Shown in pieces: positions 6,209 to 13,175 of a DNA stretch of 13,319 bases. Position numbers and translations under genes: made by a program. The stretch spans positions 1-13,319 of the forward strand of contig CAZRBN010000038.1 of the NCBI GenBank assembly GCA_964598355.1. Direction: 5' to 3'. The DNA comes from DASQJJ01 sp964598355. Lineage in GTDB: Bacteria > Patescibacteriota > Microgenomatia > Levybacterales > UBA12049. The notes under the pieces were generated by a model that worked only from the letters and a program-made list of their open reading frames with translations, was not told the DNA's origin and searched no databases. How positions within the stretch are numbered: the first letter of the stretch is position 1; each line of letters begins with the position of its first letter.

Positions 6209-6475
6209 TTAGCGAAAATAGAATATTGTTTTATTTGTGGAGAAGGCTAAACAGTGCCAATGCAGCACAACTACTCCCCATATAATATTCAATACCACTG
6301 ACTGAAAAACTTTTTTACTTGCTGAGATAACAATAATACCTAAAGAACCTGTTAAGTTGAGCAGTTGGTAAGCAAGACTTGCTGATTTAATAATGTTGAA
6401 ACTAACTAATGCATATGCACCAAGAATTGCAACTGTTCCATACCAACCAGCTGTTTCTATAAGAATTTTCTTCAT
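6209..6475 (-). CDS. CBU_0592-like small membrane protein, 88 aa, apparent C-terminal frameshift
   Basis: The protein has three hydrophobic stretches (about residues 9-26, 36-51 and 58-68) and the family-like order IETAGWYGTVAILGAYALVSF, YQLLNLTGSLG, then SVVLNIIWG, which recalls CBU_0592-family integral membrane proteins of unknown function. After IIWGVVV the frame turns into an unusual His/Trp/Cys-rich tail. Adding one G after GTAGTTGT would instead give AALALFSLLHK and a TAA ending at 6231, which is what I would expect of the family. So the gene carries a one-base deletion, real or from sequencing. The start is ATG 6475; an upstream in-frame ATG at 6547 lies beyond the promoter and inside the divergent gene. 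TTGACA and TATCAT boxes precede it, with 6 nt to the ATG. Confidence 0.75.
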   Translation of the reverse strand: MKKILIETAGWYGTVAILGAYALVSFNIIKSASLAYQLLNLTGSLGIIVISASKKVFQSVVLNIIWGVVVLHWHCLAFSTNKTIFYFR

Positions 6476-6481
6476 AATGTA

Positions 6482-6511
6482 ATGATAATTGTTTGATTGT
6501 TTGTTTGTCAA
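6482..6511 (-). promoter_or_regulatory. Promoter of the CBU_0592-like gene (leaderless type)
   Basis: On the minus strand a perfect TTGACA (6506-6511), an 18-nt spacer and TATCAT (6482-6487, 5 of 6) lie 6 nt before ATG 6475. It overlaps the region of the divergent NUDIX promoter. Confidence 0.7.
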
Positions 6512-6514
6512 TCC

Positions 6515-6523
6515 TGATATAAT
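6515..6523 (+). promoter_or_regulatory. Extended -10 promoter of the second NUDIX gene
   Basis: TGA-TATAAT is a perfect extended -10 that ends 6 nt before ATG 6530. No strong -35 is visible (TTGATT at 6493-6498 with a 19-nt spacer). The two divergent genes share a 54-bp promoter region, so polymerase binding to one may exclude the other. Confidence 0.65.
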
Positions 6524-6529
6524 GAATGT

Positions 6530-6952
6530 ATGAAAGAGTATCAGCAAGTATGTGTTAGCGGGTTTGTCTTAAACGATAAAGGAGAAGTCCTTATCGTAAA
6601 AAGGGCAATGGATGATGACTTTTTGCCAGGATATTGGGAAGTACCTGGTGGAGGAACTGACTTTGGAGAGCATCCTATCATAGCATTACAACGTGAGTTA
6701 AAAGAGGAGACAGGACTAGACGTTGAGGTAGATGAACCATTGTATGTTGATGATTATTTTATGGATAAGTCTCACGAGAAAATTCACAGAGTAGAAATTT
6801 TCTTTCTATGTCGCATGAAAGACGTAAACCAACAGGTACAAATTAGTCATGAACATTCAGAATATAAATGGGTAAGTAAAGAAGCAGTATCTACAGTGGG
6901 AATGACGGAATATATGAGAAAGAGCATCTCCAGTTTTTTTGTCAAACAATAG
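6530..6952 (+). CDS. NUDIX hydrolase, MutT-like, 140 aa
   Basis: A compact single-domain NUDIX protein. The strand VCVSGFVLNDKGEVLIVKRA leads to YWEVPGG and a perfect NUDIX box at residues 41-63 (G-x5-E-x7-RE-x-KEE-T-GL), with metal-binding glutamates in REL.EE (55-60). The length and the WEVPGG entry are typical of MutT / dNTP-cleaning and general nucleoside-triphosphate pyrophosphatases. The substrate is not determined by sequence; a role in removing oxidised or non-canonical nucleotides is a family-level guess. It is unrelated in detail to the NUDIX protein at 3897, which is longer and of another branch. Stop is TAG at 6950-6952; no terminator is evident in the 48 nt before the end of the convergent gene. 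Confidence 0.9.
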   Translation: MKEYQQVCVSGFVLNDKGEVLIVKRAMDDDFLPGYWEVPGGGTDFGEHPIIALQRELKEETGLDVEVDEPLYVDDYFMDKSHEKIHRVEIFFLCRMKDVNQQVQISHEHSEYKWVSKEAVSTVGMTEYMRKSISSFFVKQ

Positions 6953-7000
6953 CCCTTCTCGGTTTATGTAGGTATTTAAAATCTGATTTAAAAAAAAGGT

Positions 7001-7378
7001 TCAATAGAAAATTTTCCCTTTTTGTCGTTCTTCGTGTACGTTTCTTCTATGTGTTGATCCATCATAAGCTTGCAAAAGAAAATCTCCTTCTGGACTCACG
7101 TATTCATCTAATTGTCCATCTACATAAACGCCTAATGCCTGCAAAGCAATCAAATCTCTTTTATCTACAGGTTTTCCACCTGCAAGACGTCTTTCAGCCC
7201 TTGCTGCTTTCTTAAGTAGGTTAGTGACTTCAGGGGAGGTTTCACCTGAAGTAAGTTCTTCATATATTCTCAAACTATAATCTGCAGCACGTCTTTGTCC
7301 ATCCGCACACATACGATGTGCAGGCCTATCAGGTTGATCTGGATACCAAAAACTTCTTTTAATGTCAGCCATAAACAT
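7001..7378 (-). CDS. Hypothetical protein, 125 aa
   Basis: I do not recognise this protein. It is hydrophilic and charged, with an aromatic N-terminus (SFWYPDQPDRPAHRMCADG), a probably helical middle rich in Arg, Lys and Glu, and a basic tail. There is no membrane segment or signal peptide. Two start codons compete: ATG 7378 and ATG 7372 two codons later. A well-formed promoter (TTTACA, 17 nt, TGC-TAAAAT) ends only 4 nt before ATG 7378, so the transcript could start at either codon; the second start would then have a leader of a few bases. No Shine-Dalgarno. It is followed at its 3' end by the convergent NUDIX gene. Confidence 0.6.
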   Translation of the reverse strand: MFMADIKRSFWYPDQPDRPAHRMCADGQRRAADYSLRIYEELTSGETSPEVTNLLKKAARAERRLAGGKPVDKRDLIALQALGVYVDGQLDEYVSPEGDFLLQAYDGSTHRRNVHEERQKGKIFY

Positions 7379-7382
7379 GGAG

Positions 7383-7411
7383 ATTTTAGCATAATTAATG
7401 GCAATTGTAAA
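7383..7411 (-). promoter_or_regulatory. Promoter of the 125-aa hypothetical gene
   Basis: On the minus strand TTTACA (7406-7411), a 17-nt spacer with a TGC extension, and TAAAAT (7383-7388), ending 4 nt before ATG 7378 and 10 nt before ATG 7372. Confidence 0.6.
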
Positions 7412-7450
7412 CTATGAGCCTGTTATTTATGAGGAGTAGTGGGGGTGAGG

Positions 7451-7479
7451 AGCATATGAGAGTATGCTATTTTTTTATT
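7451..7479 (+). terminator. Hairpin plus T-tract at the end of the 87-aa gene
   Basis: AGCATA and TATGCT form a 6-bp stem with a 6-nt loop, followed on the plus strand by ATTTTTTTATT. As written it is a plus-strand terminator, which would block transcripts running into the 3' end of the minus-strand gene. The stem also covers that gene's TAG stop (7467-7469), so it may help end the minus-strand message too, although no T-tract follows on that strand. The stem is AT-rich and weak. Confidence 0.4.
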
Positions 7480-7730
7480 CTTCTTTTGTAGGTAATGTTA
7501 ACTGTTCCAGGGACTCCATCTTCTGGTTTTTGTCTTTTGTCTGGCTTAAAGTGCATATGATAGATAAATTCTTTTTCGAATGTTTCCCGCGAGATGAGTT
7601 GACCAGTATGTCTTTCGATAGTTCTTCGTACCATTTCGTCGTGATTTATCCAATCTGGACCAGTAAGCGGATCCGGGTCTCCCCATGATCCACGAATAGA
7701 ATTCGCACGATGTATTTTTATCCTTTCCAT
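7467..7730 (-). CDS. Hypothetical basic protein, 87 aa
   Basis: An unknown small, basic protein with no membrane segment. Notable stretches are GSWGDPDPLTGPDWINHDEM near the N-terminus and a strongly basic end (YKRRIKK). A TATGAT box ends 6 nt before its ATG, as for other stand-alone genes here, suggesting its own start of transcription despite lying 70 nt downstream of atpC in the same direction. Nothing in the sequence links it to ATP synthase. The reading frame is open throughout and codon use is ordinary. Confidence 0.6.
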   Translation of the reverse strand: MERIKIHRANSIRGSWGDPDPLTGPDWINHDEMVRRTIERHTGQLISRETFEKEFIYHMHFKPDKRQKPEDGVPGTVNITYKRRIKK

Positions 7731-7736
7731 ATCCTA

Positions 7737-7742
7737 ATCATA
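7737..7742 (-). promoter_or_regulatory. -10 box of the 87-aa gene
   Basis: TATGAT (5 of 6 matches to TATAAT) on the minus strand ends 6 nt before ATG 7730. No good -35 is seen. Confidence 0.45.
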
Positions 7743-7800
7743 GAATTATTTTGTAGTAAAAAATGGCTTGGTTGGTAAGAAGATAGTAAAAATCAGGCAA

Positions 7801-8211
7801 TTATGTGGTATGTTTGTGTCTTTGGACGACTTTGAGTTCTAAAATAGCTCTTCTAAATTCTGCTTCTGCTGCTGCAAAATCTACATCTGATAATTTTTCT
7901 TTCATTGCTTTTTCAGCTCTTTCTTTTGCTTTTTGTGCCTCTGCTTCGGAGATATCTTTTCCAGCTACTGCATAATCAGCCAATACTGTTACTGTATTAT
8001 TGCCAACTTCAAAAAAACCTCCCTCAACGACTAAGTGCTCAGTCTTGCCACTCTTCTTAATTTGTAATTCACCTGGAGCAAGTTGAGTAAGTATAGCAAC
8101 ATGCTGAGGAAGAATAGCTAATTCCCCAGTTGTTGTTGGAACAATAACTTCATCTACTTCTTCTGAGAGAATTTCTTTTTCTGGGGTAACGACTTTGATA
8201 TGTAGGGTCAT
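7801..8211 (-). CDS. atpC: F1 ATP synthase subunit epsilon, 136 aa
   Basis: The epsilon subunit of the F1 central stalk, which links gamma to the c-ring and can inhibit ATP hydrolysis. The N-terminal beta-sandwich (about 1-85) shows the family features VVTPEKEILSEEVDEVIVPT, GELAILPQHVAILTQLAPG and VEGGFFEVGNNTVTVLAD. The C-terminal helical hairpin (about 88-130) is rich in Ala, Glu and Lys. Length is normal (about 130-140). It is the last gene of the operon, 66 nt after atpD, and that gap holds tandem repeats reaching the base before the start codon. No Shine-Dalgarno is present. The stop is TAA at 7801-7803; I see no terminator in the 70 nt that follow. Confidence 0.95.
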   Translation of the reverse strand: MTLHIKVVTPEKEILSEEVDEVIVPTTTGELAILPQHVAILTQLAPGELQIKKSGKTEHLVVEGGFFEVGNNTVTVLADYAVAGKDISEAEAQKAKERAEKAMKEKLSDVDFAAAEAEFRRAILELKVVQRHKHTT

Positions 8212-8232
8212 ATTAGTTATTAGTTATTAGTT
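8212..8232. repeat. Three tandem ATTAGTT copies before atpC
   Basis: Three exact 7-bp copies of ATTAGTT occupy the space directly upstream of the atpC start codon, a fourth being broken into ATGGG. On the transcript they give an unstructured A/U-rich run of AACTAAT ending at the ATG. Confidence 0.85.
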
Positions 8233-8277
8233 ATGGGTGATGGGGAGATTTGCTCATAACTCTTTTCTCATCACTCA

Positions 8278-9693
8278 TTACTTCTTGTTTTGTTTCTTGA
8301 GTTCTTTATCTTTTTCAATTGCGTCCTCTATCGTACCGACCAAATAAAATGCTTGCTCGGATAACTCGTCATGCTTCCCCTCAAGAATTTCTTTAAATCC
8401 TCGGACATTGTCTGCAATTTTTACATAACGACCTGGAGGACCTCCGAAAATTTCAGCCACAAACATTGGTTGCGTCAAAAATCTCTGAATCTTTCGTGCG
8501 CGAGTAACCGTCAACTTATCTTCAGCAGACAATTCGTCCATACCCAAAATTGCAATAATATCTTGCAAGTCTTTGTATCGCTGTAATACTTTCTGGACTC
8601 CTCGTGCTACATCATAATGCTCTTGTCCAACAACATTAGCATCAAGGATTCGTGAAGAAGAGGTAAGTGGGTCAACAGCTGGAAAAAGTCCCTGTGATGC
8701 CAAATTTCTGTCCAAAGTAACAGTAGCATCCAAGTGTGAGAAAATGGTTGCTGGTGCTGGATCAGTATAATCGTCGGCAGGAACATATACTGCCTGGACT
8801 GATGTAATAGATCCTGCTTTAGTGGAGGTAATTCTTTCTTCTAGTTGTCCAACTTCGTTAGCAAGAGTTGGCTGATATCCCACTGCAGATGGCATTCTTC
8901 CTAAAAGTGCTGACACTTCAGATCCTGCTTGTGCAAATCGGAAAATGTTATCAATAAAGAGAAGCACGTCTTCATGCTTTTCGTCACGAAAATATTCAGC
9001 CATGGTAAGTGCTGTCAGTCCGACTCTCATTCTGTTAGCAGGTGGTTCATTCATTTGTCCATAGACCATAACAGTCTTATCCATAACATTGGCTTCCTTC
9101 ATTTCAAGCCATAAATCATTTCCTTCACGAGTACGCTCTCCAACACCTGCAAAAACAGCGTGTCCTTTATGCTCTTGTGCGATATTTCGAATGAGCTCTT
9201 TAATAACGACAGTCTTACCAACTCCTGCTCCTCCGAAAATGGCAATTTTTCCTCCTTTGGTAAATGGAGCAATAAGGTCAATAACTTTAATACCAGTCTC
9301 AAGCATTTCTGGTTTGGTGGTTTGGTCTTCAAGTGATGGAGCTTCTCTATGAATAGGAGCAAGTTTTACTTTTGATTTATCAAGGGGTTTTTGGTCATCA
9401 ATGGTATCTCCTAAAACATTAAAAATACGACCAAGTGTTTCATTGCCAACAGGGACTCGAATAGGTGCATAAGTCCTGGTAACTTCCATTCCTCTGGTAA
9501 GACCATCAGTACTTCCCAAAGCAAGTGCTTTTACTTCTTTGTTACCCGTTTCAAAAGCAACTTCGAGAGTAAGTGTATCTTTGTTAGGAAGGGCAACAAT
9601 AAGTGCTTCGTTGATTTGTGGAACATCACCTTCAAATCTAACGTCGACAACTGGCCCTTGGATTTTAATAATGATTCCTTTATCTTTTGTCAT
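8278..9693 (-). CDS. atpD: F1 ATP synthase subunit beta, 471 aa
   Basis: The catalytic beta subunit of F1, which makes ATP from ADP and phosphate in the cytoplasm-facing head. The Walker A motif GGAGVGKT is at 154-161 (Lys160, Thr161), the catalytic glutamate is in GERTREGNDL (Glu186), the Walker B strand is LLFIDNIFRF (244-253), and the DELSAEDK loop that contacts gamma lies in the C-terminal domain. Length is usual. The signature PATIFSHLDATVTLDR is intact. It starts 14 nt after atpG ends and no Shine-Dalgarno precedes it. Nothing in it suggests an inactive or unusual enzyme. Confidence 0.98.
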   Translation of the reverse strand: MTKDKGIIIKIQGPVVDVRFEGDVPQINEALIVALPNKDTLTLEVAFETGNKEVKALALGSTDGLTRGMEVTRTYAPIRVPVGNETLGRIFNVLGDTIDDQKPLDKSKVKLAPIHREAPSLEDQTTKPEMLETGIKVIDLIAPFTKGGKIAIFGGAGVGKTVVIKELIRNIAQEHKGHAVFAGVGERTREGNDLWLEMKEANVMDKTVMVYGQMNEPPANRMRVGLTALTMAEYFRDEKHEDVLLFIDNIFRFAQAGSEVSALLGRMPSAVGYQPTLANEVGQLEERITSTKAGSITSVQAVYVPADDYTDPAPATIFSHLDATVTLDRNLASQGLFPAVDPLTSSSRILDANVVGQEHYDVARGVQKVLQRYKDLQDIIAILGMDELSAEDKLTVTRARKIQRFLTQPMFVAEIFGGPPGRYVKIADNVRGFKEILEGKHDELSEQAFYLVGTIEDAIEKDKELKKQNKK

Positions 9694-9707
9694 AATGAGT
9701 GAACTAT

Positions 9708-10580
9708 TTACCGATTAGATAATGCAACTGCTGCACTAGAGATATCCAAAATCTCATTGGTAATCTTCTCTTGTCTGAGCTTATTGTATAACAAAGTAAG
9801 ATCGGAAACAATATCTTTTGCGTTATTTGTTGCGTTTTGCATAGCAATCATTTGTGCTGCTTGGAAAGAAACATAATTTTCCAGCAAATGCTGATATATA
9901 TTCATATCAATATATCGCTTAAGAAGTGCTGGAAGAATTTCTGCTGGGGAGGGTTCGATGAGAGTATATTCTGGCGTTACTTCTTTTTCTGTTGTTGTTT
10001 CTTCCAGTCGGATTGGCAAAAGATTAGTTACTTTGGGAGATTGGGAAAAAACACTATTAAAGTGGGTAGTAATAATTTTAACACTGTCTACTTTTCCTTG
10101 ACTATAGTATTCGTCAACAATAGCTGCAATTGGAGCAACTTGACCAAAAGATGGAAGTGTTGTTCCCGCATGAAATGATGCTATCAAATTTTTTGTGGTT
10201 GTTGCAGCGACGCCTTCAATTTTTTTACCAACAACTACAAAAAGAGAATGTTCGTCTTTATTGTATTTTAAGTATTCACGGATTAAATTAGTAACAAGTG
10301 CCCCAGCGAGTCCTTTATCTGGTGAAATAACAATATAGAGCGTCTTACCAGTATGGGTATTACTTTTTAACAATGGATGAATATTTTCTGCTGTTGTATC
10401 TATTTTTGAAGCAATATTTTGAGTAAGACTGGTTAATTTCTCAACATAGGGGCGAGTTGCAAGTGCTGCATGTTGTGCACGTTTTAGCTTACTTGCAGCA
10501 ATCATTTGCATTGCCTTAGTAGTTTTGCTGATGTTTTGAGCAGTTTTGATTCTTCTTCGTAGTGCAAGTGTTGATGGCAT
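9708..10580 (-). CDS. atpG: F1 ATP synthase subunit gamma, 290 aa
   Basis: The rotating central-stalk subunit. The N-terminal helix has the family pattern LRRRIKTAQNISKTTKAMQM then IAASKLKRAQ; the middle has SPDKGLAGALVTNLIREY (the usual SDRGLCGGLN region); the C-terminus has AAQMIAMQNATNNAKDI followed by LRQEKITNEILDISSAA, which packs into the alpha-beta head. Length is typical. The start ATG at 10580 is followed upstream by only four known bases before the 100-N gap, so the gap to atpA and any ribosome site are unknown. Confidence 0.96.
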   Translation of the reverse strand: MPSTLALRRRIKTAQNISKTTKAMQMIAASKLKRAQHAALATRPYVEKLTSLTQNIASKIDTTAENIHPLLKSNTHTGKTLYIVISPDKGLAGALVTNLIREYLKYNKDEHSLFVVVGKKIEGVAATTTKNLIASFHAGTTLPSFGQVAPIAAIVDEYYSQGKVDSVKIITTHFNSVFSQSPKVTNLLPIRLEETTTEKEVTPEYTLIEPSPAEILPALLKRYIDMNIYQHLLENYVSFQAAQMIAMQNATNNAKDIVSDLTLLYNKLRQEKITNEILDISSAAVALSNR

Positions 10581-10584
10581 AAAA

Positions 10585-10684
10585 NNNNNNNNNNNNNNNN
10601 NNNNNNNNNNNNNNNNNNNNNNNNNNNNNNNNNNNNNNNNNNNNNNNNNNNNNNNNNNNNNNNNNNNNNNNNNNNNNNNNNNNN
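10585..10684. other. Assembly gap of 100 N between atpA and atpG
   Basis: Exactly 100 Ns, the usual placeholder for unknown length. It hides the stop of atpA and the region before atpG. Since alpha is already 502 aa and ends in the typical FKKT, few coding bases should be missing. Confidence 0.95.
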
Positions 10685-12192
10685 AATGTTTTCTTAAACG
10701 CTATTGTAATTTTCTTTAATTCTTCTGTTGTTTCTTCATCGATTTTTTTACCAGTGGAAAGTTTTTCAATTAATTTTTTGTCATGTATTTTCACATAATC
10801 GTGATATTCTTTTTCAAATCTTAAAACATCCTCTACTGGAATATCATCCAAATAGCCATTAGTAACAGCCCAAATAGAAAGAATTTCATAGGGTTCTGGA
10901 AGTGGATGATATTGTGGTTGCTTAAGAATTTCTGTTAAGCGTTTACCTCTTTCAAGTTGGTTGAGTGTTGCTGGATCCAATTCACTTCCAAATTGTGCGA
11001 ATACTGCTAATTCTCGGTACTGAGCAAGCTCCAATTTAATCCGTCCACTTACAGATTTCATTGCTGGTGTTTGTGCTGCTCCTCCGACTCTACTAACAGA
11101 ATTTCCTATATCAACTGCCGGTCTAATACCAGAATTGAAAAGATCAGACACTAAGAAAATCTGTCCATCGGTAATTGAAATAACATTGGTTGGAATATAT
11201 GCTGAAATATCATTTGCTTGTGTTTCAATAAGAGGAAGAGCCGTAATAGATCCACCGCCAAAGTTTTTACTTAGCTTCACAGCGCGCTCTAACAGACGTG
11301 AGTGAATATAGAAAATATCTCCTGGATATGCTTCTCGTCCTGCAGGTCTTTTCAAAACAAGAGAGAGATTTCGGTATGCCCATGCGTGTTTGGTAAGATC
11401 GTCATAGACTACTAATACATCTTCTCCTTTTTCCAGGAAATATTCAGCAACAGCGACTCCTGCATATGGTGCTAAATACTGAAGGGAAGCTGGGTCTGCT
11501 GCCGATGCATTAACAACAATCGTGTAGTCCATAGCATCTGTCTCTTTGAGTTTTTCTATAACCTGGGCAACAGTTGATTGTTTTTGCCCAATGGCAACAT
11601 AGACACAAATTACTTTTTTGCCACCTTTACTTGATTCTTTTTGATTGATAATAGTATCAATAGCGATTGCTGTTTTACCAAGTCCCCGGTCTCCAATAAT
11701 GAGCTCTCTTTGTCCTCGTCCAATTGGGATAAGAGAATCAATAGCTTTTATTCCAGTCTTCAAAGGGGTATCAACTGGTTCTCTTTCAATAACGCCGGCT
11801 GCAATTCTTTCAAGAGGCATTTCTTTTCCTTTTTTCACTGCTGCTTTGCCATCAAGAGGAAGACCTACTGGGTTAATAACTCGTCCAAGTAATTCTTCTG
11901 ATGCAGTAATAGTAAGAAGTTTACCTGAAGTTTTGACTGTATCTCCTTCTTTAATATGTTCTCCACTACCAAGTAAAACAATACTTACTGAATCTTCATC
12001 TAAATTCAAGATAAGTCCTGATGTCCCATCTTGGAATATAACTTGTTCACCCATTTTTGCTTTGGAGAGACCTGAAGCAACAACAACATTATCTCCAATT
12101 TGTTCAATAGTGCCAATATTTTGCTCTTTTGGAGAACCTTCAAATGTTTGCAGTTTGTTTTCTAATTTTTTTAAAATGTCAGTACTATCCAT
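10685..12192 (-). CDS. atpA: F1 ATP synthase subunit alpha, 502 aa seen, stop in the gap
   Basis: The non-catalytic nucleotide-binding subunit of F1. The P-loop at 167-174 reads GDRGLGKT, where most bacterial alphas have GDRQTGKT; GKT is kept, so nucleotide binding should be possible. The arginine finger is Arg368 in SVSRVGG, followed by the conserved AMKSVSG and QYRELAVFAQFGS. The C-terminus is nearly complete (LKKITIAFKKT). An ORF reading through the Ns to 10516 is an artefact overlapping atpG. It starts 5 nt after the atpH stop. The start region contains a TATAAT overlapping the atpH stop, 4 nt before the ATG, which may be chance. No Shine-Dalgarno is present. Confidence 0.97.
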
Positions 12193-12197
12193 ATGTA

Positions 12198-12551
12198 TTA
12201 TATCTCTGCTGCTTCTTGTGCAAATGTTTCTAAATTATTTTTTAGACTCATGTCATAGACCATATCATTATCTATAACTTTTATTCCAAGAAGAAGTGAA
12301 GGATCTTCTTGTACAATAATTCGTTTATTTTTGAATATATCCTCTAAACTTTTCTTAGTACTATTATATAGCTTTGCATCAGGTAAGACAAGCGAAATTG
12401 TCTTGGCTTTTTCAGAAAGCTTAAGTCCTCGAATATAGAGCTTTACATCGTTTCGTGATAAAAGAGACGCAATCTTCTCAACTTTTTTACTATCTAATGT
12501 GTCTTTGGTATAGCTTGCTTCTACTAATTGTTGAATTTCTTTCTTAGACAT
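12198..12551 (-). CDS. atpH: F1 ATP synthase subunit delta, short form, 117 aa
   Basis: The delta subunit (OSCP) fixes the peripheral stalk b to the top of F1. Its position between atpF and atpA and the C-terminal signature (LLGIKVIDNDMVYDMSLKNNLETF, comparable to the GG-hxh-x-D-xxhD-xS-hxxxL pattern) identify it. It is only about two thirds of the usual 170-180 aa: the N-terminal six-helix domain that binds the alpha N-termini is largely missing or reduced. The reading frame is open from the ATG and the preceding 31 nt leave no space for more, so this is a native short form rather than a truncation by frameshift. The start context AATACATATG is the same as that of atpA. Confidence 0.9.
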   Translation of the reverse strand: MSKKEIQQLVEASYTKDTLDSKKVEKIASLLSRNDVKLYIRGLKLSEKAKTISLVLPDAKLYNSTKKSLEDIFKNKRIIVQEDPSLLLGIKVIDNDMVYDMSLKNNLETFAQEAAEI

Positions 12552-12582
12552 ATGTATTTTTTATACTGTATTTGAAATATTT

Positions 12583-13080
12583 CTATGCCTTCAGCTTTTT
12601 TGCTGCTTTTTCTAATACTTCTTTTTGAGTCTTTGTGTCTACCATTCCAGCAAGAGATTTTTCCAAAAGCTCCACAGCAAGCCGTGCTGTATGTGCTGCC
12701 AATCTCTTTTCTGTTTCTTCTGACTGTTTGATAATTTCTTTCTTTGCTTCATCTAGTATCTTTTCAACTCGTGTTTTAGCAGATGATTCAGCTTCTGAAA
12801 GGGTAAGAGCTGCTTGCTTTTGAGCCTCTGAAAGAATTTCTTGAGACTGTCCTTGTGCTTTTTTAAGAATTTTCTTCTCTTCTTCTAATGCCTTTTCAAG
12901 GGCTTTGCTAGATTCTTCTGCATTATTAACGCCTTCTTCAATAAGTTTTCTTCTTTTTTCAAGCACAGCAAAAATAGGCTTGTAAGCAAATTTTTTCAAA
13001 AGCCAGAAAATAATTAAGAAATTAACAATCTGTGCTGCGAGTAATATTGGTTCTATACCAAATGTTTTTAATATTTCCAT
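12583..13080 (-). CDS. atpF: F0 ATP synthase subunit b, 165 aa
   Basis: The peripheral-stalk subunit of F0. An N-terminal membrane helix (about 10-30, ILLAAQIVNFLIIFWLLKKF) is followed by the conserved KPIFAVLEKRRKLIEEG and then a long charged alanine-rich helix suited to a right-handed coiled coil. Length is typical (about 160). An alternative TTG start two codons upstream (13086) exists, but ATG 13080 fits the family N-terminus better. One copy is present, so the stalk would be a b2 homodimer unless a second b lies outside. It begins 95 nt after atpE, the largest gap in the operon, which is filled by repeats. Confidence 0.94.
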   Translation of the reverse strand: MEILKTFGIEPILLAAQIVNFLIIFWLLKKFAYKPIFAVLEKRRKLIEEGVNNAEESSKALEKALEEEKKILKKAQGQSQEILSEAQKQAALTLSEAESSAKTRVEKILDEAKKEIIKQSEETEKRLAAHTARLAVELLEKSLAGMVDTKTQKEVLEKAAKKLKA

Positions 13081-13093
13081 AATCAATCTATAT

Positions 13094-13161
13094 TAGATAT
13101 TAAGATATTCGATACTAAGATACTAAGTAATATTTTTGCGCACTTAATATCTTAATATCTA
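13094..13161. repeat. Tandem and inverted repeats between atpE and atpF
   Basis: A 16-bp perfect inverted repeat (13094-13109 and 13146-13161, core AGATATTAAGATATT and its complement) encloses 36 nt. Within it lie octamer-like copies of GATAYTAA (two GATATT-type, two GATACTAA) and a smaller TAAGT/ACTTA pair. The transcript would fold as a long AU-only hairpin just upstream of atpF. Confidence 0.75.
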
Positions 13162-13175
13162 TATATCTTAAGATC

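Noticed and set aside
10516..10684. Extension of atpA through the Ns to 10516
   Set aside because: The reading frame passes artificial bases and lies inside atpG; alpha is already full length at the gap.
11645..12277. 210-aa plus-strand ORF opposite atpA
   Set aside because: Antisense shadow of a well-conserved gene; composition follows the alpha subunit codons.
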